DNA from: a virus
Reading direction: 5' to 3' (one strand)
DNA length: 27,877 nt
IMG/VR virus record: IMGVR_UViG_3300028895_001347
Span: 1 to 27,877 of that record
Shown: positions 5,324 through 12,600 of the stretch, one piece after another
Layout of the letters: every line of letters starts with the position of its first letter
Numbering within the stretch: the stretch's first letter is position 1
The notes under the pieces: generated by a model
Databases searched by the model: none
Told to the model about the DNA's origin: nothing
What the model saw: the letters and a program-made list of their open reading frames with translations, nothing else
Translations under genes and position numbers: made by a program

Positions 5324-5342
5324 CATGCATAAGGAGGTACCT

Positions 5343-5504
5343 ATGCGCGTGCAACGATCATGGCGGACCTTAACCAGGAGTAGCTATGCAACTACCATAC
5401 TTTGTGATAGCGGGAGCGCAGAAGTGCGGCACCACCGCGCTGGTGTCCAATATGCAGCAACATCCTGCCGTCTATTTTCCAGGCAAGGAGCTGCACTTCT
5501 TTGA
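5343..5504 (+). CDS. Possible small ORF or leader overlapping the sulfotransferase start
   Basis: AAGGAGG (5331-5337), a perfect Shine-Dalgarno, precedes ATG 5343 with ideal spacing. The frame runs 53 codons and overlaps the first 119 nt of the sulfotransferase gene in another frame. The residue composition looks like a shadow frame, so the overlap part is probably not a functional protein. Possible uses are a leader that feeds ribosomes to the next SD (CAGGAG before ATG 5386), or the remnant of an earlier gene start. Confidence 0.27.
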   Translation: MRVQRSWRTLTRSSYATTILCDSGSAEVRHHRAGVQYAATSCRLFSRQGAALL

Positions 5505-6099
5505 TATGCATTGGGACCGCGGCGTAGCCTGGTACGTACGGCAGTTCAACGGCAGTCGCGGACGCGTCTGCGGCGAGAAGACACCCGGATACATGCTGCA
5601 CCGGACGCACATCGCCCGCATGCATACAGTGCTGCCGCAGGTCAAGCTGATCATGGTGCTACGTAACCCGATTGATCGGTGCTACTCGCAGTACCAACTA
5701 GCACGGCGCGGCGGCAGCGCAAAAGGCCGTTCGTTCCGCGAGTTTATCAACGAAGAGCTGCCGGATGTCGACAAAGAGCTTACGCTGCGCGGCGAGCTCG
5801 ATTGTATCCGACGCGGGCTGTACGCTAAACAACTCAAGGTACTCACGGAATTCTACCCACGTGAGCAACAGCTAATCATCGTGAACGAGCGCATGCGTAT
5901 TGACAGCGCCCGCACCACGAACGACGTCTTCGCGTGGCTTGGGCTGGCTGGGTGCAAGCTGCCCCATACGCGTAACTACCGACGGAAGTATCCGCCTATG
6001 CGCGCTAAGATGCGCCAGCGGCTGGCGGACGTCTACAGGGAGCCCAACGATCAGCTGTTCGAGTTCCTTGGCTACCGGATCGAGGAATGGGATGACTAG
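5386..6099 (+). CDS. PAPS-dependent sulfotransferase
   Basis: A 237-residue protein with both hallmark PAPS sites of the sulfotransferase family. The 5'-phosphosulfate loop QKCGTTAL is at residues 12-19. The 3'-phosphate site VLRNPIDRCYSQY is at 91-103, with Arg93 and Ser101 in the expected places. GEKTPGY (63-69) matches the conserved block of carbohydrate (heparan-type) sulfotransferases, pointing to a sugar rather than a small molecule. It would move sulfate from PAPS to a glycan hydroxyl or amine. SD CAGGAG precedes ATG 5386. The gene follows the tRNA-array terminator and converges on the terminase gene; the two TAG stops share the palindrome CTAG (6096-6099). It extends the glycan set of the array. 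PAPS supply would depend on the host. Confidence 0.85.
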   Translation: MQLPYFVIAGAQKCGTTALVSNMQQHPAVYFPGKELHFFDMHWDRGVAWYVRQFNGSRGRVCGEKTPGYMLHRTHIARMHTVLPQVKLIMVLRNPIDRCYSQYQLARRGGSAKGRSFREFINEELPDVDKELTLRGELDCIRRGLYAKQLKVLTEFYPREQQLIIVNERMRIDSARTTNDVFAWLGLAGCKLPHTRNYRRKYPPMRAKMRQRLADVYREPNDQLFEFLGYRIEEWDD

Positions 6100-7991
6100 C
6101 CTGGCAGTAGCTCGTCGTCCCAGTCGGAGTCGTGCTGCGGCACCGACGCGCGTAGCTGGTCGTCCGTGATGGCGTACTCGGCGATCTCGTCAAGCTTTGG
6201 CCATCTGCGGGTGCGATACCACATTGCGACGCATCCCAGGTTCACAGCTTGCGCGAAGTCGTCGGTGAAGCCCGGCTGCTTCGTGATCCGGTAGATCTCG
6301 CCCGCAGCCATCGTGGTGACCTTGTCTTCCACCAGGGCCAAGAAGTCCCAGATGAGTCCTGGGTCTTCCTTGCTATTGTGGTCCTTGTTGAAGAACTTGA
6401 GCCGTCGGCATTTGATCATCGCGCAGGTGAGCAACAGCGAGCGGCTCTTGTCAACGCGGTAGTGCGAGCGTGGGTGCTGCAGCGTAGGCGCCACGTGGTA
6501 GCACGGCTGCTGCGACGCCGAGCGGACGTACTGGCAAGGCATCGTGGCCCGCGTGGGCACACCAGCCTGGATCAGGAACGTCTCGCGGAGCGCACCGGCG
6601 CCTGTGTAGTCGTGCGCCAGTATCGTGGGCTTGAAGATCTCCCAGAGCTGCTTGATCTCTCGAGCCTCGCGCAGGTGGTCGTGTGGCGTCAGCAGGCGCT
6701 TGCCGTAGATGACCTCGATGGTGCCGTCTCGGCGCATACCCAACACGGCAGCCGTCGTGAAGCTCAGGCCCTTCTCACCGCCGCCACCCCAGTCGACTGC
6801 CAGCACAACCATGCTGTACATACCCCGGCGGGCGCGCGCTGCGTTGATGGTGTTCTCGCCAAGGTTTGACACCGCGTCGATCTCGGTCAGCGTCACGAGC
6901 TTGGCTGCCGTATCGTACGATTCGCCCAGCACTTCGTTGAAGAACACGTTCAGCGGGGTGTTGCCCTTACCGGCCATCTTGGCAAGTAGTTCTGCCCACT
7001 TGTCAGGTTTCGCATAGTGCAGCGGCATTATGACCTGCGGCACGTGATAGCCCGCCTGATCCCAAATCCGATCAGGGTATCTGTGCACCCACCGGCCGAG
7101 GCGTGGGCTGATCGCTTTGCCGCACTTGTGGCAGATCGTTGCCGGATGCGCCTCGGAGATGTCTGGGCGGTAGGGCCCGATCATCTTCTCCAGGTGGAAC
7201 TCCATTGTGGGGATGTTCCAGGTCGGCGCGCCGTTGGTCGTGCAGTGCATGCACGGCACAAACCACTCTGCTTGGGACGACTCACCCCAGAGCGCTTCCA
7301 GCGTATTGTCGAGCGTTTTGGGCGTTCCGGTAAATTGTCGGAAGGCCCACGGGCTTGCCGACATCGTTTCGCGTATAATGGGGATGTGCTCGTGGTTCAT
7401 GTCCTGGACTTCGTCGACCGCCATCTTGTCCGCGGAAATACCGCGGATACGGTCTGCGTTCAGGAACGCGAACGAGAAGAGCATCTTCGAATGGTTGTGG
7501 AAGCTGCGGTGGAGCACGCTGTTCACGGTGTCCGTGCCCGTCCAGAGCTTCTTGACCGGCGATTGGTCGATGAATGGTTGCACAAACATCGTGCTGAAAC
7601 GGCGCACCTGCTCGAAGAGCGGCATGACGTACAGCGTGGTGATGTTCGGCAGCGAGATCGACGTAACGACGCCGTGCGCTGCCAGAGATGTAGATTTGGA
7701 CACCTGCCGGCCGGTCTTGTAGATCAGCGCCGACGGCATGTGGAACCGGAAGATTTCCTCGAAAGGAAAGTGGTCGTTCAGGGTGTACGGATTACCCTTG
7801 AGGTTCAACATAAGCGGTAGCGCGTGCGCCAGGGTATCTACCTGGCCTGTGCGCAACAGCTTATTGTAGGCGGCCACCTGGTCGGTGGACGTTATTCGAG
7901 AGTTTTCATCGGGATTGAACACTGTTTTCGCTTGCGCCAGGAGTCCTTCTAGCGCAATCGGTTCGTCGAAGACTGGAGAGTCAGAAGACAT
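6096..7991 (-). CDS. terL: Terminase large subunit (GpA-like), TerL
   Basis: A 631-residue packaging motor and nuclease. ATPase half: an adenine-binding region near 75-90, Walker A variant GRQVSKST (94-101), and Walker B MAVDEVQD (190-197). Two CxxC pairs, CMHC at 247-250 and CHKC at 287-290, form a zinc-ribbon insertion typical of GpA-type terminases. The RNase H-fold nuclease half starts with LAVDWGGGG (Asp400 as first metal ligand), then LAHDYTGAG (about 457-465) and FTDDF near 600. It cuts concatemeric DNA and drives it into the procapsid. It is encoded opposite to both flanking operons. Its ATG (7991-7989) overlaps head to head the ATG of the small + strand gene at 7990. No small terminase subunit is recognised beside it. 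Confidence 0.93.
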   Translation of the reverse strand: MSSDSPVFDEPIALEGLLAQAKTVFNPDENSRITSTDQVAAYNKLLRTGQVDTLAHALPLMLNLKGNPYTLNDHFPFEEIFRFHMPSALIYKTGRQVSKSTSLAAHGVVTSISLPNITTLYVMPLFEQVRRFSTMFVQPFIDQSPVKKLWTGTDTVNSVLHRSFHNHSKMLFSFAFLNADRIRGISADKMAVDEVQDMNHEHIPIIRETMSASPWAFRQFTGTPKTLDNTLEALWGESSQAEWFVPCMHCTTNGAPTWNIPTMEFHLEKMIGPYRPDISEAHPATICHKCGKAISPRLGRWVHRYPDRIWDQAGYHVPQVIMPLHYAKPDKWAELLAKMAGKGNTPLNVFFNEVLGESYDTAAKLVTLTEIDAVSNLGENTINAARARRGMYSMVVLAVDWGGGGEKGLSFTTAAVLGMRRDGTIEVIYGKRLLTPHDHLREAREIKQLWEIFKPTILAHDYTGAGALRETFLIQAGVPTRATMPCQYVRSASQQPCYHVAPTLQHPRSHYRVDKSRSLLLTCAMIKCRRLKFFNKDHNSKEDPGLIWDFLALVEDKVTTMAAGEIYRITKQPGFTDDFAQAVNLGCVAMWYRTRRWPKLDEIAEYAITDDQLRASVPQHDSDWDDELLPG

Positions 7992-8133
7992 GGAGGATGG
8001 TCCTAAGAGTGATGACCTGGAAAAGTTCGAGTCCTTCGAACGATACTGTGGTCATGTCTGGTCACATACGAAGAAGTTCTGGATCGCTCTGCTGGTGGTC
8101 TGGGTAATTTGTATGGTGGTTTGCTATCTATAG
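7990..8133 (+). CDS. Small tail-anchored membrane protein (47 aa)
   Basis: GGAGAG (7975-7980) precedes ATG 7990. The 47-residue product has an acidic and aromatic N-terminal part (about 1-28) and one hydrophobic helix at the C terminus (FWIALLVVWVICMVVCYL, about 30-47), so it is probably inserted tail first in the inner membrane. Its start codon overlaps the terminase start codon on the other strand (CATG). Family unknown. The stop lies within two mutually exclusive hairpins (8121-8142). Confidence 0.62.
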   Translation: MEDGPKSDDLEKFESFERYCGHVWSHTKKFWIALLVVWVICMVVCYL

Positions 8134-8238
8134 CAAGATAGCATAGGTCTTGCGTGAATGCGAAGACCGAAAGTAGCGCCCCAGCGGGGTTCGCTGTAAA
8201 TATTGACCAGACCGTATGGACTTGAGAGGGCTGAACTC
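8134..8238 (+). promoter_or_regulatory. Structured 105-nt leader between small membrane genes
   Basis: No gene. Several hairpins lie close together. TTGCTA/TAGCAA (8121-8136) and GCTATC/GATAGC (8123-8142) share bases and exclude each other. GGTCTT/AAGACC (8146-8168) follows, then AGCG-CCCC/GGGG-CGCT (8175-8195) with a small bulge. No T-run follows the last one, so it is not a simple terminator. The arrangement could act as an attenuator or RNA leader for the gene at 8239; that is inference. Confidence 0.35.
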
Positions 8239-8433
8239 ATGTTCGACGAGTGGGCGAAAATGGCAGCCGGTATGCTCGCAATTGCTTTGCTGATCGCATT
8301 CATGATCGCTGGCATCGAGTCGCTGATACCGCTGCTGATCGTTGGTGGCGCGCTATTCATGGCGTTCCATGCTGCCAAAGGTTTCGCACAAGCGGACCAG
8401 GATCGACGACAAGGTCGACGTAAAGGAAAATAG
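8239..8433 (+). CDS. Small two-helix membrane protein (64 aa)
   Basis: SD GAGAGGG (8224-8230) sits 8 nt before ATG 8239. The 64-residue product has two hydrophobic stretches, about residues 8-25 and 26-44 (GMLAIALLIAFMIAG, then LIPLLIVGGALFMAFHAA), and a strongly basic tail (DRRQGRRKGK). The tail probably stays in the cytoplasm. It could be a holin by size and topology, but no lysis genes are adjacent and the same shape occurs in many unknown phage proteins. Confidence 0.6.
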   Translation: MFDEWAKMAAGMLAIALLIAFMIAGIESLIPLLIVGGALFMAFHAAKGFAQADQDRRQGRRKGK

Positions 8434-8436
8434 GAC

Positions 8437-8805
8437 ATGCACCTGCTAGACTTCGTGGTACTCTTTCTTGCTACGGGCGCTCTCGCGAACGCCTGGCTGC
8501 ACAAAGGCGGGCTATTCGAAGAGTTCCGTGACTGGATATCGGTCATGGCGGAGCCGATCGAACGGCCGCGGCGGGATTGGTTCTGGGCCAAGCTGGCCTG
8601 GCTCGTCAACTGCCGCGTCTGTCTGTCGTACCATGCTGCTTTCTGGCTCGTGGTGCTGTTCTACGTACCAAGCCTATGGCTGTCGCCGCCGTGGGACGTA
8701 GTCTGGTACTTGCCAGTCTACTCCCTGGCGGCTACCCGTGTTTCACTACTGATTGGCTCGCTCACCGCAGCGCTGCCGATCGACAACGATCCGGAGAACG
8801 ACTGA
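8437..8805 (+). CDS. Membrane protein, DUF1360-like
   Basis: A 122-residue protein with an N-terminal hydrophobic segment (about 4-20), a cytoplasmic loop, then a LVNCRVCLSYHAAFWLVVLFY block around residues 56-77 (C-x2-C followed by a hydrophobic helix) and a third hydrophobic region near 90-113. The C-x2-C just before a membrane helix recalls phage and Bacillus DUF1360 proteins; I offer that family name tentatively. AAGGA lies about 10 nt before ATG 8437. The TGA overlaps the next ATG (ATGA). Function unknown. Confidence 0.6.
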   Translation: MHLLDFVVLFLATGALANAWLHKGGLFEEFRDWISVMAEPIERPRRDWFWAKLAWLVNCRVCLSYHAAFWLVVLFYVPSLWLSPPWDVVWYLPVYSLAATRVSLLIGSLTAALPIDNDPEND

Positions 8806-8966
8806 TGCCTACCTTTGAGATACCCGTACGCGTGACGATGGACGCCCTGGCAGTCGTTGACACTGAGGACGTAGACGCGGCCAAGCGCCGCGCTGAGGCC
8901 ATGCCGCTACGGCGGCTGGATGTCCTGGACGAGAATCGAGAGATATTCGACCCGGACGAAACTTGA
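8805..8966 (+). CDS. Small acidic unknown protein (53 aa)
   Basis: A 53-residue product starting at ATG 8805, which overlaps the upstream stop (ATGA). GGAGA lies 10 nt upstream. The sequence alternates strand-like and helical segments (FEIPVRVTMDALAVVDTEDV, then AAKRRAEA), resembling short phage proteins that modify or accompany the next enzyme. No known motif. Confidence 0.55.
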   Translation: MPTFEIPVRVTMDALAVVDTEDVDAAKRRAEAMPLRRLDVLDENREIFDPDET

Positions 8967-8979
8967 TCACAGGAACAAA

Positions 8980-9399
8980 ATGCCAGGACGTAAGGTGTAT
9001 ATCGCCGTCGACTTCGACGGCACGATCGTAGAGCATCGATTCCCCGATGTTGGCCCACCCGTGCCGCAGGCGCTGGAGTGGTTGAAGAAGTTCAAGGAAG
9101 CAGGGGCGACCCTCATCCTCTGGACCATGCGGAGCGACAATCAGGTAGAAGGCAGTGTGCTGACCGAGGCTGTCGATTACTGCGAATCGGTCGGCGTCGA
9201 GTTCGATCTGCTGAATGAGAACCCGCAACCTTGGACGACTTCGAACAAGGCATACGCGCACTACTACATCGACGACGCCGCAGCTGGCGCTCCGCTGATC
9301 TTCCCAGAGGACGGCCGTCGGCCATACTTCGACTGGGATGCGGTAGGGGCTGAGATCCTGCGGTTCATTAAGGAGCGATTGCCGGATGGCGGAACGTAA
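8980..9399 (+). CDS. HAD-superfamily hydrolase-like protein
   Basis: A 139-residue protein. VDFDGTI (10-16) is HAD motif I with nucleophile Asp11 and acid-base Asp13; LWTMRS (about 46-51) is motif II; and YIDDAA (about 96-101) is the late acidic motif. It is short for the superfamily, with no cap domain, like phage and bacterial hydrolases annotated as HAD family or polynucleotide-phosphatase-like. Substrate unknown; a nucleotide or a nucleic acid end is plausible in this setting. AGGA (8970-8973) precedes ATG 8980. Its end overlaps the next gene by 14 nt. Confidence 0.72.
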   Translation: MPGRKVYIAVDFDGTIVEHRFPDVGPPVPQALEWLKKFKEAGATLILWTMRSDNQVEGSVLTEAVDYCESVGVEFDLLNENPQPWTTSNKAYAHYYIDDAAAGAPLIFPEDGRRPYFDWDAVGAEILRFIKERLPDGGT

Positions 9400-9772
9400 G
9401 CGATTCGACGAAGAGATCAATGCACGTCTGCACGAAATGTTCGGACAGCTGATCGAGGAGTTTCCGGAGCTGGACGGCGCTGCCGTCGCGCTGCTGTACG
9501 CCCCAGAGCTTACGGGTGTGCCGGCGCATTTGGCCTTCGGAGATTTGCAAGATCCATCTATAGTCTGCCGCCTGGGCGCTACAGCAGCTGAGCTGCCGGG
9601 TGTGCTAGGCCGCGGACTCTCCCAGTTCTTTAGGGCTGCCGAAGAGGCGGTCAGGGCGAGACAAAGTGACAACAGAGACGAAAACGCGCACAGCGGCAAA
9701 GAAGCGCAAGAAGCACCTGCTTCCCGGACTGGCCAGTTTGGCCGACCTCCGCGCCCACCTGAAGATAACTGA
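9386..9772 (+). CDS. Unknown protein, helical N terminus and disordered tail (128 aa)
   Basis: AAGGAG (9370-9375) lies 10 nt before ATG 9386, inside the end of the HAD gene. Residues 1-30 are strongly helical and charged; 33-95 look like a small globular domain; the last 35 residues are Arg, Pro, Gly and Ser-rich and lie in the 107-nt overlap with the next gene, so the tail may be tolerated rather than selected. No family recognised. Confidence 0.55.
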   Translation: MAERKRFDEEINARLHEMFGQLIEEFPELDGAAVALLYAPELTGVPAHLAFGDLQDPSIVCRLGATAAELPGVLGRGLSQFFRAAEEAVRARQSDNRDENAHSGKEAQEAPASRTGQFGRPPRPPEDN

Positions 9773-10307
9773 GTGGGACACCATCATCATCGGTGATGGG
9801 TCCGGGCTCGGCTGGAAGATGGGTGCAGGCTGGGCAGCCGTACTGATCGACAGATACAGCGGCGCGCGCAAGCTGTTCTACGGCGCCATGAATACTGGCA
9901 CCGTGACGCTAGGCGAGCTGTTTCCGTATCTGCATGCGCTGAGCTGGTATACCGGGCGAGACGGCCCGGGACGACACCGGCGAAGAGAACTGCAGGCGGT
10001 CAACCGCCAGATGCAGATCCATATAGTGACTGACAGCAAGATCGTGGCAACGGCCGGCAACCGGCCCGAGTCGCGACGTTCACACCAGGAACTGTGGTCC
10101 GCTTTCGACGAGTACCGCAAGCGCGGCTTCGTCATGACGTTTCACCACGTCGAACGCGACCGCGTGAATCTGAACATCCTTGTGGACGAGGTTTCAAGAC
10201 AAGCCAGAGAAGATGTCGTCGACACCTACAAACACGCGCTCAAGATCCTCTGTGGAAGATACCCAGGACTCCCTGACGACGCTACCATCTACGATTTCTC
10301 GAGCTAA
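9666..10307 (+). CDS. RNase H-fold nuclease-like protein
   Basis: A 213-residue protein with the order expected of RNase HI: IIGDGSGLGWKMGAGWAAVLID (first strands, Asp44), LGELFPYLHAL (Glu84 on the first helix), VTDSKIV (Asp123), and HHVERDRVNLNILVDEVSR (His160/161 and Asp174). The D-E-D-D set and the late His match the two-metal active site. Likely roles are removal of RNA primers or RNA in hybrids during replication. The start is a GTG at 9666 with weak SD. Later ATGs would lose Asp44, so an early non-ATG start is preferred even though it overlaps the previous gene by 107 nt. The first 20 residues are basic and may be non-structural. Confidence 0.68.
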   Translation: MTTETKTRTAAKKRKKHLLPGLASLADLRAHLKITEWDTIIIGDGSGLGWKMGAGWAAVLIDRYSGARKLFYGAMNTGTVTLGELFPYLHALSWYTGRDGPGRHRRRELQAVNRQMQIHIVTDSKIVATAGNRPESRRSHQELWSAFDEYRKRGFVMTFHHVERDRVNLNILVDEVSRQAREDVVDTYKHALKILCGRYPGLPDDATIYDFSS

Positions 10308-10722
10308 GTTGCGTGCTGCAACGTACTACCCTGAGCTCTACGGCCCACACGTGCCTAGGGCGATCATCGATTTCTTCCAAATACGCCTGGCGCTGCGCAT
10401 CGATAGGATGCGCTTCCGTATCTACTACGGCAACCCGCTGACCGGGCGTGCTTGGGGCGACTACGATGAGGGGTACATATCTCTTAGCGACGGGGACCAG
10501 ACGGTTCCAATCATGCTGTACAACAGCAAGTCCGAAAGCGGGCCTGCAATCCTGATGAACAACATCGTCAAGATCGAGGAAACCGTTCGGAATCGCGTGT
10601 TGTATCGCCACCCCCGCTACCATACCCACGACGAGGAGCCGCCGGAGGTCAAAGAAGACGCCACCGAGAACAGGGCGCCTCGCCGCATTTCGCTGAAGAG
10701 GAATGAGCAGAGAACGACGTAG
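10213..10722 (+). CDS. Unknown phage protein (169 aa)
   Basis: ATG 10213 is inside the end of the RNase H-like gene (95-nt overlap). A TTG at 10180 would add 11 residues. The first 30 residues are Ser and Thr-rich and probably disordered. The middle (about 45-130) alternates strands and helices, with RMRFRIYYGNPLTGRAWGDY and GYISLSDGDQTVPIMLYN, which looks like a beta-rich fold. A similar short beta block beginning IYYG..TG..W..... occurs in unknown phage proteins. The C terminus is charged. No function assigned. Confidence 0.6.
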   Translation: MSSTPTNTRSRSSVEDTQDSLTTLPSTISRAKLRAATYYPELYGPHVPRAIIDFFQIRLALRIDRMRFRIYYGNPLTGRAWGDYDEGYISLSDGDQTVPIMLYNSKSESGPAILMNNIVKIEETVRNRVLYRHPRYHTHDEEPPEVKEDATENRAPRRISLKRNEQRTT

Positions 10723-12520
10723 CTTCAAAATGGACCAACAACTGCTGGTTGACATAATCAAACGTCAGGCCGGCAGCCTGTGGAAAGCCACGATCGAGGG
10801 CGTCATGAACGCCATCGACGCAGGCGCCTCCACATGCGAGATCGAACTCACGCGAAATATGCTGACGATTCGGGACAACGGAAAGGGTTTCCGCTCCCGA
10901 AGCGACATCGAGGACTTCTTCGAGGTCTTCGGCAAGATGCATGAGGCACGAGAGAACAAGACATTCGGAGCGTTCCGGATGGGCCGTGGCCAGCTATTCG
11001 CTTTCGGCCACAACATCTGGCGCTCAGGCGAATTCGAGATGGTCGTCAACATCGAGCGCGACGGCCTGGACTACCACCTTACCGAGGGCCTGGACCACCG
11101 CGACGGGTGCAGTGTCACAGTAGAGCTGTTCAAGCAGCTGTCGCACACCCAGTTGTCGCAGCTGCAGGAAGAGATCAAGAGCAACGCCAAGTACGTTGAG
11201 CTGAACGCCACGCTGAACGGTGACAAGTTCGTCGCCAATCGCGCCCGCGTACCGTGGGACGTCGAGACGCCGGAGGCCGATATTCGGTATCGGGCGAACC
11301 AAGACCTGCGCGTGTACAACCAGGGCATCAAAGTGATCTCCTACTACCGGTACAAGTACGGTGTAGGCGGTGACGTCGTGACGAAGAAGCCGCTCAAGGT
11401 GAACTTCGCGCGCAACGACATCATGGATGACTGCCCTGTCTGGCGTAAGGTGCTCAAGGAGATCACCAAGCGGGCTAACGCCGAGCAGACGCGCACGCGT
11501 TCCACGCCCGGAACGCAGCGCCGTAGGACAGGTAATCGCGCGGCGCCCGTTAGGCTGACCGAGGATGATCGTGTACGGCTCTGTAACCAGGCCAAAGACG
11601 GCGAGCTGGAAGCCCAGCAGTTCAAGAATGCTCAGCTCTTCAAGCGATTTGAGCAGCGTGCGAATCTTACTGTGCGGCAGGTCCACAACGTGGCCCGTGG
11701 CCAAGTTACCAGCCCGCCGCGGGGCGCTGACAACTACAGTTACAGGCACCGCTCGAATGTCGCGGCGATTACCATCAATCAGCTGGCGTGCGTGATAGAC
11801 AACACCACGCTGACCCGTTTCGGGCTGCAGAACTGCGAAGCGTTGGTGGCGCTGGTTAATCGCGTAATCGGCGGGTACGACCGCTACGCGCTAACGTACA
11901 TACCGTGGGGCGATTTGGTCGCCTCGCTGAATTCCAAGTCGCAGATCATCGATGACTCTCAGCTCAATCGTGTTGAATCTGTGGTCCTGGGATGCCTACG
12001 GCAGAACGTCAATCAGCTGTGGCGTGCGTGGCCAGGCGGTCCTGGTAAAAATCTCCACGACATGCGTATCGTGCTTGGGTACGGTCCGTTGACATCGTGG
12101 ACGGACGGCAAGACCTACATAGCCATCAACCGCGAGCACGTGCGCGACATGAAGACAGGGCCTACGGCGTGGATGCGCTACGCCCATTTGCTCGTGCACG
12201 AGGCGTTGCACTCAACGCCGTCGTTCAAGGCGCACAAGCACACCAAAGCGTTCTACGCGCGCTATCACGACTGGATGGGCAACCGCTGGGGTATTGGGCA
12301 GTTCATGTACAACTGCTCGGTACGGATGCCAACCGTCGCCGAGTTCGTGAACGCCAGGATGACCGAACAAGAGTTAAGAGAAGCTGACCGGCTAGAGGAG
12401 GGCCTAGAGCTTGCCGAAAACCTGCACGGTCCGGCTGAGAACGAAGAAGACGACAGTCGTCCGCCTCTGGTAGTAGCTGCCGAGGCACCTGTGGACGCCG
12501 AAGCGCCCGCAGTATTGTAA
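10703..12520 (+). CDS. GHKL ATPase fused to an HExxH metallopeptidase-like domain
   Basis: A 605-residue protein with two domains. The N-terminal half is a GHKL (Hsp90/MutL/MORC-type) ATPase: N-box EGVMNAIDAGAS (32-43, Glu32, Asn36, Asp39), G1 box IRDNGKGF (56-63), and a glycine-rich ATP lid FGAFRMGRGQLFAFG (88-102). The C-terminal part has HLLVHEALH with His499, Glu500 and His503 as an HExxH zinc site, followed by H513-TKAF. The H...xxxF spacing resembles SprT/YgjP-like minigluzincins. Residues 265-300 are basic and low complexity, likely a linker. The last 60 residues are acidic. ATPase-driven protein remodelling with proteolysis is a reasonable guess. The T4 rIIA protein also has a GHKL domain, but I know of no HExxH in it. 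The start overlaps the previous gene by 20 nt. Confidence 0.78.
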   Translation: MSRERRSFKMDQQLLVDIIKRQAGSLWKATIEGVMNAIDAGASTCEIELTRNMLTIRDNGKGFRSRSDIEDFFEVFGKMHEARENKTFGAFRMGRGQLFAFGHNIWRSGEFEMVVNIERDGLDYHLTEGLDHRDGCSVTVELFKQLSHTQLSQLQEEIKSNAKYVELNATLNGDKFVANRARVPWDVETPEADIRYRANQDLRVYNQGIKVISYYRYKYGVGGDVVTKKPLKVNFARNDIMDDCPVWRKVLKEITKRANAEQTRTRSTPGTQRRRTGNRAAPVRLTEDDRVRLCNQAKDGELEAQQFKNAQLFKRFEQRANLTVRQVHNVARGQVTSPPRGADNYSYRHRSNVAAITINQLACVIDNTTLTRFGLQNCEALVALVNRVIGGYDRYALTYIPWGDLVASLNSKSQIIDDSQLNRVESVVLGCLRQNVNQLWRAWPGGPGKNLHDMRIVLGYGPLTSWTDGKTYIAINREHVRDMKTGPTAWMRYAHLLVHEALHSTPSFKAHKHTKAFYARYHDWMGNRWGIGQFMYNCSVRMPTVAEFVNARMTEQELREADRLEEGLELAENLHGPAENEEDDSRPPLVVAAEAPVDAEAPAVL

Positions 12521-12546
12521 TCACCTTCATCATGGAGGATACCGCT

Positions 12547-12600
12547 ATGGACAGACAGCGCCATCTGAACAGGATTCGAGTGCAGCACGCCCCGCCGTGA
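12547..12600 (+). CDS. Leader micro-ORF (17 aa)
   Basis: GGAGG (12534-12538) precedes ATG 12547. The frame encodes 17 residues and its TGA (12598-12600) overlaps the GTG start of the next gene as GTGA. The next gene has no ribosome-binding site of its own, so this peptide probably brings ribosomes to it by stop-start coupling. The peptide is basic with no known motif. Confidence 0.45.
   Translation: MDRQRHLNRIRVQHAPP

Noticed and set aside
6249-7820. Two long + strand frames (206 and 267 codons) opposite terL
   Set aside because: They are antisense to a protein with Walker A/B, zinc and nuclease motifs; composition is Arg/His-rich as in shadow frames.
8239-8433. Assignment as holin
   Set aside because: Topology fits but no endolysin or spanin lies nearby, so the function is left open.
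11024-11749. 241-codon minus-strand frame opposite the GHKL gene
   Set aside because: Antisense shadow; no SD or motifs.
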